In this document: piece by piece, positions 7,229 to 17,615 of the stretch | How the letters are laid out: each line of letters starts with the position of its first letter | How positions within the stretch are numbered: the stretch's first letter is position 1 | Origin: CAZUZD01 sp964624465 | GTDB lineage: Bacteria; Planctomycetota; Planctomycetia; Isosphaerales; Isosphaeraceae | DNA: 59,453 bases | Assembly (NCBI GenBank): GCA_964624465.1 | Contig: CAZUZD010000006.1 | Coordinates: forward strand, 1 to 59,453 | Direction: 5' to 3' | The notes under the pieces: generated by a model | The model's input: the letters and a program-made list of their open reading frames with translations, nothing else | Told to the model about the DNA's origin: nothing | Databases searched by the model: none | Translations under genes and position numbers: made by a program

Positions 7229-10200
7229 TCAGCGGCCGGTTGCGGATCGCAGGCCCGCCGGCGGCAGGCCGTAGCCGGCAATCAGGGCGACCGCATAGGA
7301 CAGCAGGCACCAGGGGCTGAGTGCGACGAGGACGATCCCCCCGGCCAGCAGTCCCAGGCCGATGGCCGCGGGCAGCACGAACCCCGGCAGGACCACGGCG
7401 GCCAGCACCAGAGCGATCAGCCCGAGCTCGGCCCTGCCGCTGTCCCCGCTGCGGGTGCCCACAACGGCCCGGCCACCGGCCGACGCCGGTTCCTCCCACC
7501 GGAGGACGAGTGGTTGATCCCCGTCGGAGCGACCCTCCCAGTAGGAGGCGAGACCGATCCGCCGGAGCCTCGGAGCCGGGTCGATCGCTGGCCGCGCGAT
7601 CGGGCCCCCGGAGTCGGCCGGTGCTGTCTCCCCGACCGCCACCTCGGCCTCGCCCCAGAGATCCGCGAGGCCGGCGAGCTGGAACGCGTCGGCCGCCCGC
7701 TGGTTCAGTGTGTCGAACCCCGTGCTGGTCGCGGCCGCGTCCGGAGCCCGACGGGCGGAGCGAAGATCGAGCAGGAAGCCGGTGGCCGACTCGAGCAGTC
7801 GCTGCCGCTGGTTGCTCGACGCCCGGTCGAATCGCTCCACGTCGCCCGCGATCCGATCAGCCGTGAACGCGAGCCTGGTCTGCCAGTAGCGTACCGCCGG
7901 GCTGGGCTGCAAGGGAGCGATGGCCGTCGCCCGCGCTCCCGCCGGGGCGAACGTCCGGACCAGAGTCTCCACCACTTGCCCCATGGGCACCGGGATCTGA
8001 GACTCCGTTGCGGCGGTCTGGCGCCAGGTGAGGACCACGCGAGCGGCCCCCGAGGTCGAAATCGGGATCTGGCAGATCCGGGTGACCGGATCGCGGAGCA
8101 CCCGGGCCGGTCGGCCGTCCACCAGGGCCTCGAGCAGCTCACACCCGGCACCCAGCCGGATCGGGAGCGAGGTGGCGGTGCCAGGCGCCAGCGGATACTC
8201 GGCCGTGCCGACCAGAGAGCCGTCGGAGGCGCGGACCAGATCAACCTGGGCCGAGTTCAGCCCACGGACCGATCTCCGGGACTCCGGCGTCGTCTGGCCG
8301 GTCGGGTCGTCAAGCGCGAGCTTCCAGCCGACACGAGCGACCTGGAAGAACCGATGCTCCAGACCCTGGGGCAACGCCAGGTTCACGCTCTGGAACCGGC
8401 TGCGGTCGACCTCCTGCACGGCCGAGCCCTCGACGGAGAGCGCCTGGCCGGTGCCATTGGACCAGGCGAGCAACGTGGTCTGGACCCGGCCCCGGCCGAG
8501 CGGCACCAGGTCGGGGTACGGCAGCGCCCCCTCGAGCCTGGCGTGCTGGGCGGTCAGCCAGACTTCCCGACGCCCGAGCATGGGGTTGGTGAATGAGAGG
8601 TTGAGGATCGTGCGGGAGCCCGCCGATCGCAAGAACGAGACGAACTTCGCGTCGCCAGCGTCGATCTGGATCCCATCCGCCCAGCTCGTGGGCAGCTCCA
8701 GCCGCAGCGATCGGGTCGGTCCATTGCGGAGGTCGTAGCGGACCAGCGCCCGCCATTCGAGGCGATCCGGGTCGGTCACCAGCAGGTTGGCGATCGAGAC
8801 ATCCGCCCTGGGGGTCTCGTCGCGCCAGATCAGATCCAGCCGGGGCGCGGTCGTGCCGACGGCCAGGGTCGCGCGCGAGAGTGGCTCGTCGGGCGCCGAG
8901 GCGGTCGGGGACGAGACGGGCAGCGGCAACGACTCCGGGCGTTCGAGCCGGAAGGTCACCCCGGTCGGCGACTGGATGAGCAGGTTCCCGGTTGCGACCT
9001 CGACACCGGACCAGAGCGGCCAGATGACCGGCACGCGGTTGGTGGTGGCTCCGGGGTCGAGCGGGGTGCCCGGAACGTCGCGATGGCCCCGGATCCGGAT
9101 CCGGAGCGGAGCCATCCCGCTGAGGTCCGCCTGCACCCGCAGCTGGAGTCGGCCCTCGGGATCCTGTGACCAGCCGCGGAGACCATCGGCCGTGACCTGA
9201 TCGACGTCGACCGCCGAGGGCAGCTCCAGCTGGAGCGTGGTGAACCAGGCCGCGGGAAGCTGGCATTCCGCGGTGAGGTCGACCACGATCCGACCCGGCT
9301 CCAGCTCGAGCTCCACCTGCTGTGAAACGGTGATGGTCGCGGGCTGCGGCTGGAGCCACACCGTGGGCCCCGGGGTGGCCTCCCAGACGAAGGCGCCGAG
9401 CAACCGGGCCGGCTCCTGATCCTCGCCAGCGTCGGCCCCGGGCTCGAGCGCCATCGAGGAGACGATCTGGCGACGCGCGGGGTCCGAGTTCCAGAGGTTG
9501 ACCACGCCCCCGAATGCCGCACCGTCCAGCGGCACCAGGCGCGGGAGAATCCGGCCTGCCGGTTCCGGGGCGGGGTCGTCGGGGCCCGGTCGCCACAGCT
9601 CGAATTCCAGCGAACCGTCGTCGAGGGCCGCCTGCCCCGGTGTGATCACCAGCACGGGTGCCTCCCGCGGCCCTTCCCAGGAGAGCTCGACAGCATCTCC
9701 GGACCCGATCGGTCGGGCGAAGAGGCCACGCTCGACCTGGAACCGCAGCGGCCGGCGCATGTCCAGCCCTCCGATCAGCCGCACCAGCACGCGATCGCCC
9801 GCGGGCTCCGGGTACCATTGCAGCAATCCGGACACCCTGCCGGCGACGGCCTGGACTGCGTCGGCAGGACCCAGGATCAACTCATCGAGTGGGCCAAGTT
9901 CAGCGGTCGGACCGGTCGCCGATCCCACGACTCGCCCGCGAATCTCGTGCAGCCGCAAACCGCTCGTGGGCAGGATCGTGACGGCCGCATTGGCGACGGC
10001 GTTGATCGGGACCCGGACCGGATTGCCCACCCGCACCGGCACTCGTCGCCAGACGGTCACCTGCGCGATCCCGGGGCCGGGGAGCTCGATCGCGGCGAAC
10101 CCGCGATCGGCGTCAAACCGGTAGCTCACCCGCCGCCCGTTCACGGCCACCCGGATGTCGAAGGCATCACCCAGCGGTACCGCCCAGCTCATCCCGGAAC

Positions 10201-13200
10201 CGCTGGCCTCCAGCTCGAACCGGCTCTCAATCGCCAGCGTGTCGTCCTCCGTGGCCACCGAATGCCGGGCCGACCGGGCCAGGACGATCGACGAGATCGC
10301 CGGAAGGTCGCGCAGGGCCACCAGGTTCCGCAGCCGCCGGAGGTCGGCCTCCAGGATCACCACCGGGGCCTCGGGGTCATCGGTCGAGACGGCGGCGAGG
10401 ATGGCCTCGGTCGGCCGCGAACCCGGGAGGGGACGGGCCTCCTGGGCACGCGGTTGCCGGGCCGGGCCGATCGCACCGCCGACGCTCAGGATCCCGACCA
10501 GCATCCCTGTGAACCAGGGCCGGAACCTCCGCCTCGGCGGGGCGGTCGGCATTGCCCCCCGGCGGCCCACCCACACTCCAGCACATGCAAGGACACCGCC
10601 GATTACCCCGAGCGCGACGGGGGATGCGTCAGTGCCGGCGATCCAGGTCACGCCCAGTGCTCCCAGCATCGCCAGCGTCCGGATGCCCCGCCCGCGAACC
10701 GCCCGGGCCCCGAACCATCCCAGGGCCCCCACCAGCCCCGTCAGGAGCACGGTGGTCGCGTCGACCAGACTCCGGGACCGGTGCCACCGCAGCGACTCGC
10801 CCGGGGCGCCCTGGACGAACCACCAGGCCCGATCGGGGACGCCCAGGGCCGTCAATCGTCCCGTGCTGCGATCCTCGCCTCCCGGAACCTCTCCCACCCA
10901 GCGCGGGATGGATTCCAGCCGGTCCAGTGAGTCGTTCCCATGCAACAGCGCTAGCCGGGCTGCATCGCCCCAGCCGGCGTCGATCCCGAGACGACCCGGT
11001 CGGAACGGGCTGGGATCGTCCTTCACCCCGCAGTGGGCGCTGACAATGACAATGCCCGAACCGGGCAGGAAGACGAGTCCAGCCTGTTCCAGCGGGCCGA
11101 GGCCAGGGGGCACGTCGTCTCCAGCCGGCATGGACCGCAGGGGCGTCCCCGGGCCGACACCGATCGCGAGCAGGGCCAGGCGATCCACGACCAGTGGCAC
11201 GCTGCCGCCATCAAGTCGCTGCAGGGCGGTCCCCAGCGTCGGACCCAGGTCACCCAGCCCCCGGGCTCGCCCCTCGAGCTGGGCCAGCAAGGTGGCGGAC
11301 CGAGATGCGGGAACCGACGTCACCGCCAGTGGATCGCTGGCCACGGTCGGTCCCGATCCGAGCGATAGTGGCGCGGCGCGATCGTCAACGCTGCGGGTCG
11401 GCTCCCAGGCCGCTCCGGTTCCGTCCGGTCGCTCGATCAGGGTTGCCAGGCAAGGCCAGGAGAATTGCGGCAGCGGCTCCGACACCGCCCGGTCCCCCGA
11501 CGGTGCGACAGCCGGAAGCTGGTAATCGAGGGTGAGCTCGCAGCGAAGAGCGTCGGCTGTCCCGTGGGGGAGGGCGAACTCGAACGGCAGCGCACCGTCC
11601 GCCCGCTCGGGGGTCCGGGGTTGGCCGTCGAGCCGAGCACGCAGGATCGTCGCGCCTGCCGGAAGTCCGATTCTCAGGACGGGCTCGGAACCGCGGCGCA
11701 ATCGGAGCCGGAGGTGTCGGATCCCGCGATCCAGCTCGTCCCCCTCGCCGGAGAGCATCGCCTCCTCGACGAGGCCGGTCCCGCCCGAGGTCTCGTGCAC
11801 CTCGGTGGTCAGGCTCAGGCGGCGGGCGTCCGATCCGTAATGACGTCCCTGAGCCAGCGCCGAAGGCGATTCGGTTAGCGGCTCCAGACCGAACGATTCC
11901 AGCACCCGGTCGAGATCGCGCTGGGCCGTCGAGGGGTCGGTCGCCCAGGTCTGGAACGATTCGAGCCGGGCGATCCGGGGGGGCTCGGTTCGCACCAGCA
12001 CGGTCCCACGGGCCAGGCTGCGCGCCGGGACCGTGGGGAGGGGGACCGACCCCTCGCCAGGCCAGGGCAGCACACGCCTCGCATGCAGCAGAACCGGCCG
12101 CGCCGGCGGCACGGATCTCGGAAACGTGAACTCCCAGGGGGTGGAGGCCTCATCGCTGCCGCCGGGGCGGGTGACGGCGATCCCCTCCTGGATTGGCTCC
12201 TCCAGGCCGAGCAGTCGCCAGCGGTACGTCCCCGGGTCCGAACCACCGAAGCCGCGGACGGTCACCGAGTCCATCGGATCGTCGCGGCTCTCCAGCCGGA
12301 GATACCAGTCGACCGCGGCCTCGGGACCGGTCAGATCCACCACGACCCAGCAGTCGGCCACCGGCGGATGGGGGGCGGGCGTCAGGTCCAGGTCCAGACC
12401 CCCCCCGGATCCGAGCCAGCGCCAGGCGGTGGCGATCGTGGAGTCGACCGGACTGGTGCTCCGCGCCTCGATCGCCCGGGGCAGCTCGAATCGCTCGGAA
12501 TCGAGCCAGGCGATTCCGGTCGCGGTCACCGGCCGGATCCAGCGATCCCCCGTGGACCGAACGCACCAGGCATCGTCCACCACCCGGAGCCCGCGGACGA
12601 CCAGCCGCGGCATCGCCGTCACCGCCGACCCGGGGGGCCCTCCGAACAGGCGGCTGGCCCCGAGCCGGATGGTGAGGCTGCCATTCGAGCCCCCGGTCTG
12701 GGGAGGCGAGACGATGACCCGCTGAGCCCGGCCCGACCTCGGTTCGACACGATAGCGACCGCTCACCACCCGATCGGGGGTCTCCACCTCGACACCGTCG
12801 GCGATCCATTCGTCGGGGAGTTCGATCGCCAGGGGTTGGGGCGTGCCATCGAATCGAACCAGAAGCTGGGCGTCGAGCCGGAGCCGCCCGGTGTCTGGCC
12901 AGACCTGACCCCGGATCTCCACGGCTCCGCCGGTGCGGATGGCGTCGAACCGGAGGCGACCGACCGGTCCGGTGCCGAAGCCGTCGAAGGCCAGCACGGT
13001 GCTCCGGGGCGCGTCGGTGCCGGCGAGGTTGCTGGCCGGCACCCGCCAGGCTCCCAGGGCCTCGACCTCGGCCACCGACCGCTCGGGACCCACCACGACC
13101 GTGGTCCGCCCCCCCAGCCAGGGTGATCCCTCCACGGTGCAAGCCGGGATCGTCCAGGACCCCAGCAGCGGGGCCCGCACGACCCCGTTGATCTGGACTC

Positions 13201-14161
13201 GCCGGCTCTGCGCGGCGGATGCTCGGAGCGGGAGCCGGACCAGGGTCGAGTCGCCGTCCGGCTCCGTCCGGGGCGTCCCCAGCCCGTCACCCTCGACGGC
13301 GGTCAGGGTCAGCCCCGGCGCCAACCGGAACCGCAACTCGTCGGGCTGTGAACCGGCGGCGTTGGTCTCGACCAGCCACTGTGCCCGGAATCGTCCGCCG
13401 GACTCGCCCAGTTCAATCCGGGCATCGCCGCGAACCCAGGCCCCGGGCGTGCCGGCCGCGCCGGCCGAGCGGGACGACGGGGCCAACCGGAGCGACAGCG
13501 CCCCGCCCACCCCCTCGAACGTCCAGATCCGGTGCCCCTGGGGTGCCTCCCGGATCGCGCCCGCCGGGCCCGGACCGATCGGGGCCCAGCTCGGGGTCAG
13601 TTCGGCCGGGAGACTCAGGTCCATCCGGGAGGGCTGGAGCTGTGGCAGACCCAGGTCGAACCGGCCCGAATGGGGGTCGGGACTCAGGGCCCAGTCCAGG
13701 GTGATGGTCGATCGGCCGGTTCGGCTCGGCTGGACGACCGTCGTCCCGTCGTCGAGGGCGCCGAGGCGCCCCCCCTCGACCCCGAGAATGGCCGGGCTCC
13801 AGGGCCGCAGCGGGACCAGGTCGACCGTGCCGGGATCGACCTCGACCGTCAGCGCGGTGCGGCCGAGCAGCACCCCATCGGACCAACGGATCGTGTGCCA
13901 GGCCCGGATCGATCGCGACGGCCAGGCGACGGTTGTGCGGCTGCGATCCGCCAGTTGGGCCTTGAGGCGATCGAACTCGGCGCGGGGGACGGTGGCCAGT
14001 GCCCGGCCGGCCGGAAAGAGCGTCCGGAGCTGCGCCGACGGCACGCGCCGCTCGATGATCTCGGGCGCATCGAGGGGCCGCGCCCACGCCGGTGACGGGA
14101 GGACGAGAGTCAGCAGCGCGAGCCTGAGCCACCACCCGGTCGGGGCGACGCGCCTAATCAT
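7229..14161 (-). CDS. giant envelope protein, 2310 residues, two fused homologous halves
   Basis: It begins with a signal peptide (residues 1-27, ending SPAWA). Residues about 30-1130 are beta-rich exported sequence. A cluster of hydrophobic helices spans about 1134-1205. A second signal-like segment follows near 1213-1232 (FTGMLVGILSVGGAIGPARQ), then another beta-rich stretch to about 2240, and hydrophobic helices at the C-terminus. Each half thus repeats the order signal, beta-rich, membrane helices. Shared motifs such as VLRIGLPAGATILRARLDG and SLPIRLGAGCELLEALVDG link the halves to each other and to the 1153-residue protein upstream. Its ATG overlaps the end of that gene by 8 bp, so the two are translationally coupled. 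I know no named family. A scaffold or wall-spanning role in the cell envelope is inference. Confidence 0.85.
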   Translation of the reverse strand: MIRRVAPTGWWLRLALLTLVLPSPAWARPLDAPEIIERRVPSAQLRTLFPAGRALATVPRAEFDRLKAQLADRSRTTVAWPSRSIRAWHTIRWSDGVLLGRTALTVEVDPGTVDLVPLRPWSPAILGVEGGRLGALDDGTTVVQPSRTGRSTITLDWALSPDPHSGRFDLGLPQLQPSRMDLSLPAELTPSWAPIGPGPAGAIREAPQGHRIWTFEGVGGALSLRLAPSSRSAGAAGTPGAWVRGDARIELGESGGRFRAQWLVETNAAGSQPDELRFRLAPGLTLTAVEGDGLGTPRTEPDGDSTLVRLPLRASAAQSRRVQINGVVRAPLLGSWTIPACTVEGSPWLGGRTTVVVGPERSVAEVEALGAWRVPASNLAGTDAPRSTVLAFDGFGTGPVGRLRFDAIRTGGAVEIRGQVWPDTGRLRLDAQLLVRFDGTPQPLAIELPDEWIADGVEVETPDRVVSGRYRVEPRSGRAQRVIVSPPQTGGSNGSLTIRLGASRLFGGPPGSAVTAMPRLVVRGLRVVDDAWCVRSTGDRWIRPVTATGIAWLDSERFELPRAIEARSTSPVDSTIATAWRWLGSGGGLDLDLTPAPHPPVADCWVVVDLTGPEAAVDWYLRLESRDDPMDSVTVRGFGGSDPGTYRWRLLGLEEPIQEGIAVTRPGGSDEASTPWEFTFPRSVPPARPVLLHARRVLPWPGEGSVPLPTVPARSLARGTVLVRTEPPRIARLESFQTWATDPSTAQRDLDRVLESFGLEPLTESPSALAQGRHYGSDARRLSLTTEVHETSGGTGLVEEAMLSGEGDELDRGIRHLRLRLRRGSEPVLRIGLPAGATILRARLDGQPRTPERADGALPFEFALPHGTADALRCELTLDYQLPAVAPSGDRAVSEPLPQFSWPCLATLIERPDGTGAAWEPTRSVDDRAAPLSLGSGPTVASDPLAVTSVPASRSATLLAQLEGRARGLGDLGPTLGTALQRLDGGSVPLVVDRLALLAIGVGPGTPLRSMPAGDDVPPGLGPLEQAGLVFLPGSGIVIVSAHCGVKDDPSPFRPGRLGIDAGWGDAARLALLHGNDSLDRLESIPRWVGEVPGGEDRSTGRLTALGVPDRAWWFVQGAPGESLRWHRSRSLVDATTVLLTGLVGALGWFGARAVRGRGIRTLAMLGALGVTWIAGTDASPVALGVIGGVLACAGVWVGRRGAMPTAPPRRRFRPWFTGMLVGILSVGGAIGPARQPRAQEARPLPGSRPTEAILAAVSTDDPEAPVVILEADLRRLRNLVALRDLPAISSIVLARSARHSVATEDDTLAIESRFELEASGSGMSWAVPLGDAFDIRVAVNGRRVSYRFDADRGFAAIELPGPGIAQVTVWRRVPVRVGNPVRVPINAVANAAVTILPTSGLRLHEIRGRVVGSATGPTAELGPLDELILGPADAVQAVAGRVSGLLQWYPEPAGDRVLVRLIGGLDMRRPLRFQVERGLFARPIGSGDAVELSWEGPREAPVLVITPGQAALDDGSLEFELWRPGPDDPAPEPAGRILPRLVPLDGAAFGGVVNLWNSDPARRQIVSSMALEPGADAGEDQEPARLLGAFVWEATPGPTVWLQPQPATITVSQQVELELEPGRIVVDLTAECQLPAAWFTTLQLELPSAVDVDQVTADGLRGWSQDPEGRLQLRVQADLSGMAPLRIRIRGHRDVPGTPLDPGATTNRVPVIWPLWSGVEVATGNLLIQSPTGVTFRLERPESLPLPVSSPTASAPDEPLSRATLAVGTTAPRLDLIWRDETPRADVSIANLLVTDPDRLEWRALVRYDLRNGPTRSLRLELPTSWADGIQIDAGDAKFVSFLRSAGSRTILNLSFTNPMLGRREVWLTAQHARLEGALPYPDLVPLGRGRVQTTLLAWSNGTGQALSVEGSAVQEVDRSRFQSVNLALPQGLEHRFFQVARVGWKLALDDPTGQTTPESRRSVRGLNSAQVDLVRASDGSLVGTAEYPLAPGTATSLPIRLGAGCELLEALVDGRPARVLRDPVTRICQIPISTSGAARVVLTWRQTAATESQIPVPMGQVVETLVRTFAPAGARATAIAPLQPSPAVRYWQTRLAFTADRIAGDVERFDRASSNQRQRLLESATGFLLDLRSARRAPDAAATSTGFDTLNQRAADAFQLAGLADLWGEAEVAVGETAPADSGGPIARPAIDPAPRLRRIGLASYWEGRSDGDQPLVLRWEEPASAGGRAVVGTRSGDSGRAELGLIALVLAAVVLPGFVLPAAIGLGLLAGGIVLVALSPWCLLSYAVALIAGYGLPPAGLRSATGR

Positions 14162-17100
14162 GGGGACGACCCGGGTCGGGATCCCGCCGGTGGGTGGAGC
14201 CGGCCTCGAGCAGGACGGGCTCGGACCCCGGCCCGCTCGTGGCCAGAGTGATCGTGCTGACCGGCGCCGTGGACGAGTGAGCGGTCGATGTCTGACGAGG
14301 CCGGATCACCGTCGACGGTTCTGGCGAGACGGTCCCGGCCCCGTCCGGCGGGGGTGCATCGACGGTGGACTGGCTGGCGTTCGGGGTCAGTCGGGTGCGA
14401 GCGGAGGAGTCCGGTGCCCCGCGTCGCCGCTCGACCAGCCGCTTCGTCAGCCAGGCGACCCCGACCAGGGCCAACCCGAACAGCGATGCCGGCCCACCGA
14501 TCGCGCAGAGCTCGGGCCAGAACCAGGCGAAGGCCACCCCGCCCGCAGCCAGCGCCGCGAGGCAGGTCTGTCGCACCCGGCGGTCGGCGAACAGCAGCAG
14601 GAGCCCGAGCCCCAGCGTTGCCCCCGAACAGGCGGCCACGATGGTGGCCCGGCTGGCGAGACGGGGTCGGAGCGCCGGCACCGGGCCGGCCACGCTGAAC
14701 AGGTACGTCTGGCCGGCCCACGGCTCACCGCCCTCGAATCGGCCCACGCCCTGCGGAGACTCGCTCGAAGGGTCCAGCGCGCGGGCCAGATCGGAGACCT
14801 GGAGCCTGGGCGTCCGGCGCCAGCCCGACCGCCCCCAGCGCCAGTGATTCTCATCGAGCCAGCCGGCCGGGGTGCCGATCAGGCTCTGGTCCCAGGGCAG
14901 CCCGACTTCCCAGTAGGTGCGCCGCACCACCGCGGCATCGAGCAGCCGCGGGGGGACCCAGGCATCCGACAGCCCGGTCCCGGCGAGCTGGTACTCCAGG
15001 TCGACCCGTCGGATCCGGGGCGTGGTCACCGCCGGCAAGGGCACCCGGAATCGGCCGTCGGACCCGAGCCGCTCGACCTCCGGGATCGAGAGGCCATCGA
15101 CCTGGATCAATCGCCAGCTCGCTCCCGACGGCAAGGCAATCTCCAGGTCCGGTCGGTCGGTCTCGATCCAGAACTGCGCCGAGACCCAGAGGGCCCCATC
15201 GCTGGTCGGCAGGCTCCGGATCCAGAGGCACTCGGCCAGCGTCGCCGGGACAGCGACCGGTTGCCGGGGTTGCCACTCCACGACGAGGGTTTGGCGAGAC
15301 CCGTCCTGACGCCGCAGCTCGAGCGCCTCGACCGTCGCGAGCACGCCCTCCCGGCCCGGCTCTCGCTCAGCCCGGACGAGTCGCCAGCCCGGACCGAGTG
15401 GGGCGAGCTTCAGGCCAGCGGAGTCGTGAAGTCGGACGACCTCGCTCGTGCTTCCGGGTGCTTCGAGCTGGACGAGCGGGACGGTCACGCGGCGGTCCGA
15501 CTCGGCGGCGTGCGGATTGAGGGCCAGGGTCCCCTGGAACCGGAGTCGAAAGGGCTCCGTGGTCGATTCGGTCGCCGTGAGTCGATAGCGGATGGTCGCG
15601 TCCGGCCCCGGTCCCAGCCGCTCGGGGGTCCAACGGTCGAACGCCTGGATCTCCAGGGTCGGGTCGAGGCCGGCCGGCACCAGAACCGTCAACTGATCGA
15701 GGCTCCCGGAGGGGAGCCGGCACTCCGCATCCTGGACGAACCGGAGTTGATCCGCGTCGGCCGTGAGGTCCGCCACCGTTCGGACCAGGAGCTGGGGCGG
15801 CCGCTGGTGAACTCGCACCCGCAGCGGCTCGGGCTGGCCGGCATCCTCCACCCAGATCACGGACCGGTCCGCCGAGGGGGGCTGATCGCCGGGCCAGGCC
15901 CAGCCGCGCGGGGGGGCGTCGGTCAGTGGTCGATACGGGTTCGGAACGGCGAGCGTCACCGCCTGGTTCGGCGCTGCGACGACGGCGATCTGACCGGTCA
16001 GTGACGAGGCGTGTGGCCGGAACAACCCGAGGTCCGGGACTTCGCCCGCGTCCGGATCGAGCCGGCCTTCCAGCGTCAATCGGAACCGGCCGGCATTGCG
16101 GGCGTCGGAGGTGAGCTCGACCGCCAGGGTGCGATGATCTCCGGACCCGGGAGCCGGCGGCAGGATGCGCGAGAAGGCCACCGTGGAATCGGGGCCGACC
16201 CGGGCGAGCCGGAGGTGTTCAGGCAGGTCGATCCGGACCTCGGGCACGGCAGGGCCCACCACCTCGAAGTCGGCCTCCATCACGACGGCGATCGAGGTCG
16301 AGGCATCGAATTCGACGGCGGTGCGCGCGTCGACGGTGACCCGCGACGGCGCTGGCTCGATCTGGAGCGTGAGCCGGTGCTCGGGGCCGCTGTAGCGGAA
16401 CGCATCCGCCAGCGATGGCAGTGATCGGAGGACGAACGGCAGCATCCGCGGGTCGATCCGGACGAGTCCCGCCTCCGGCTCCGCTCGGACCAGACGGTCC
16501 ACGGCCGGCAGCACGGCAATCACGCCGGTCTGGAGGGTCGCCTCGGGGATCGAGACCCCGCGGGAGACGAGCGACCAGGGGCCCTCGCCGGTCAGCGGCC
16601 GGCTGGTGGCGATGGTGAGGGTCCGGAACTCGCCCGCCTTCCAGGGTTCGTTCTGGGGCAGGCTGCGACGGCCCGCGTCCGGCTCGGCAGCGGGCGGGTC
16701 CCACGCAACCGGCTGCCCGTCGAGGGTCGCCGACAGGATCTGCTCGTCCGGATCGAAGGCGAACTCGAGCCGTTCGAGCTCGCCGCGCTCGACGCGGACC
16801 TGAAGCGTGGTCCGCGTCGTCACCAGGGCACCGGCGACCTCGATGAGGACCTGGGCGTCGGTGCTCAGCACCGGCCGGGTGGCCGCCGCCGTCGGCTCAC
16901 CCAGGGCCCGGACCAGCAAGCGGCTCCGCGGACCGAAGCGGCCCACGATCCGCCGCGCGATCCCGTCGGGGCCGGCGACCAGCTGAAGCGTGGGCTCCCC
17001 GTCGAGCGTGGCCCCACGCAGGGGACCGGCGGCTTGCAGGTCGAGCCGGGTGGAACTGGCCGGGGGGATGGGCAGGTCCAGGGTCCAGCCATCGGCACGA

Positions 17101-17615
17101 GCCACCAGCGGGGCACGGGCCCTGACGAGAACGCGGTGCTCGCCGATCCCGGCGAGTCGGACCGCCCAGCCACCGCCAGGGGCGGCCGTCGCGGCAAGGT
17201 CGAGTCCCTCTTCACTCACCGCGCCCAGCACCAGGCCGTCCAGGCCAATCGAGACGAGGAGGGGTCCGGCCTCGTCGAGCCGGATCGTGAGTTCGAACTC
17301 CAGATCCGCGACCGAGTCCTCGGCGCGACCGCCGATGCGCAGCTCGTCGATCACCCGGGGCAGGCTCGACGTCCGGGGCGCCGGCGAAGGCTCGTCGGCG
17401 CAGACCCGGGGCGTGGGCGCCTGGCAGAACAGGGCGAGACTCACGGCGATCCAGGGCAAGACCGGGTTGCGGGACGACACGCGGGGCGCTCTCGGGGCTG
17501 GAGGGCGGTTCGCTCGGACCAGACACCCGGCACAGGCCGCTGGGTGCGAACTCGCCAGCGAAGTTCGGGCCGACCGGTCGAACAAGGACCGGCCGGCCCG
17601 GAGATCCAGGGTCAT
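14154..17615 (-). CDS. large envelope protein, 1153 residues, related to each half of the 2310-residue protein
   Basis: The N-terminus has an unusually long 48-residue basic lead before a hydrophobic export segment (PVLPWIAVSLALFCQ, about 49-63). Then comes roughly 900 residues of beta-rich sequence with repeated LP-x-DG motifs, for example DLEIALPSGASWRLIQVDGL and ILSATLDGQPVAW. The C-terminal part has two or three hydrophobic helices (ATIVAACSGATLGLGLLLLF and ASLFGLALVGVAWL), then a basic, Ser/Pro-rich tail of about 80 residues that should lie in the cytosol. The ATG at 17615 overlaps the stop of the 661-residue gene as ATGA, which supports this start despite the long lead; a shorter start inside cannot be excluded. 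It is the middle gene of a three-gene unit. No known family recognised. Confidence 0.85.
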   Translation of the reverse strand: MTLDLRAGRSLFDRSARTSLASSHPAACAGCLVRANRPPAPRAPRVSSRNPVLPWIAVSLALFCQAPTPRVCADEPSPAPRTSSLPRVIDELRIGGRAEDSVADLEFELTIRLDEAGPLLVSIGLDGLVLGAVSEEGLDLAATAAPGGGWAVRLAGIGEHRVLVRARAPLVARADGWTLDLPIPPASSTRLDLQAAGPLRGATLDGEPTLQLVAGPDGIARRIVGRFGPRSRLLVRALGEPTAAATRPVLSTDAQVLIEVAGALVTTRTTLQVRVERGELERLEFAFDPDEQILSATLDGQPVAWDPPAAEPDAGRRSLPQNEPWKAGEFRTLTIATSRPLTGEGPWSLVSRGVSIPEATLQTGVIAVLPAVDRLVRAEPEAGLVRIDPRMLPFVLRSLPSLADAFRYSGPEHRLTLQIEPAPSRVTVDARTAVEFDASTSIAVVMEADFEVVGPAVPEVRIDLPEHLRLARVGPDSTVAFSRILPPAPGSGDHRTLAVELTSDARNAGRFRLTLEGRLDPDAGEVPDLGLFRPHASSLTGQIAVVAAPNQAVTLAVPNPYRPLTDAPPRGWAWPGDQPPSADRSVIWVEDAGQPEPLRVRVHQRPPQLLVRTVADLTADADQLRFVQDAECRLPSGSLDQLTVLVPAGLDPTLEIQAFDRWTPERLGPGPDATIRYRLTATESTTEPFRLRFQGTLALNPHAAESDRRVTVPLVQLEAPGSTSEVVRLHDSAGLKLAPLGPGWRLVRAEREPGREGVLATVEALELRRQDGSRQTLVVEWQPRQPVAVPATLAECLWIRSLPTSDGALWVSAQFWIETDRPDLEIALPSGASWRLIQVDGLSIPEVERLGSDGRFRVPLPAVTTPRIRRVDLEYQLAGTGLSDAWVPPRLLDAAVVRRTYWEVGLPWDQSLIGTPAGWLDENHWRWGRSGWRRTPRLQVSDLARALDPSSESPQGVGRFEGGEPWAGQTYLFSVAGPVPALRPRLASRATIVAACSGATLGLGLLLLFADRRVRQTCLAALAAGGVAFAWFWPELCAIGGPASLFGLALVGVAWLTKRLVERRRGAPDSSARTRLTPNASQSTVDAPPPDGAGTVSPEPSTVIRPRQTSTAHSSTAPVSTITLATSGPGSEPVLLEAGSTHRRDPDPGRPHD

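Noticed and set aside
12933..16004. 1023-residue open frame on the plus strand
   Set aside because: It is antisense to the two giant envelope genes, is Arg/Pro/Gly-rich without any domain, and spans the junction of two coupled genes. Such frames arise by chance at this GC content.
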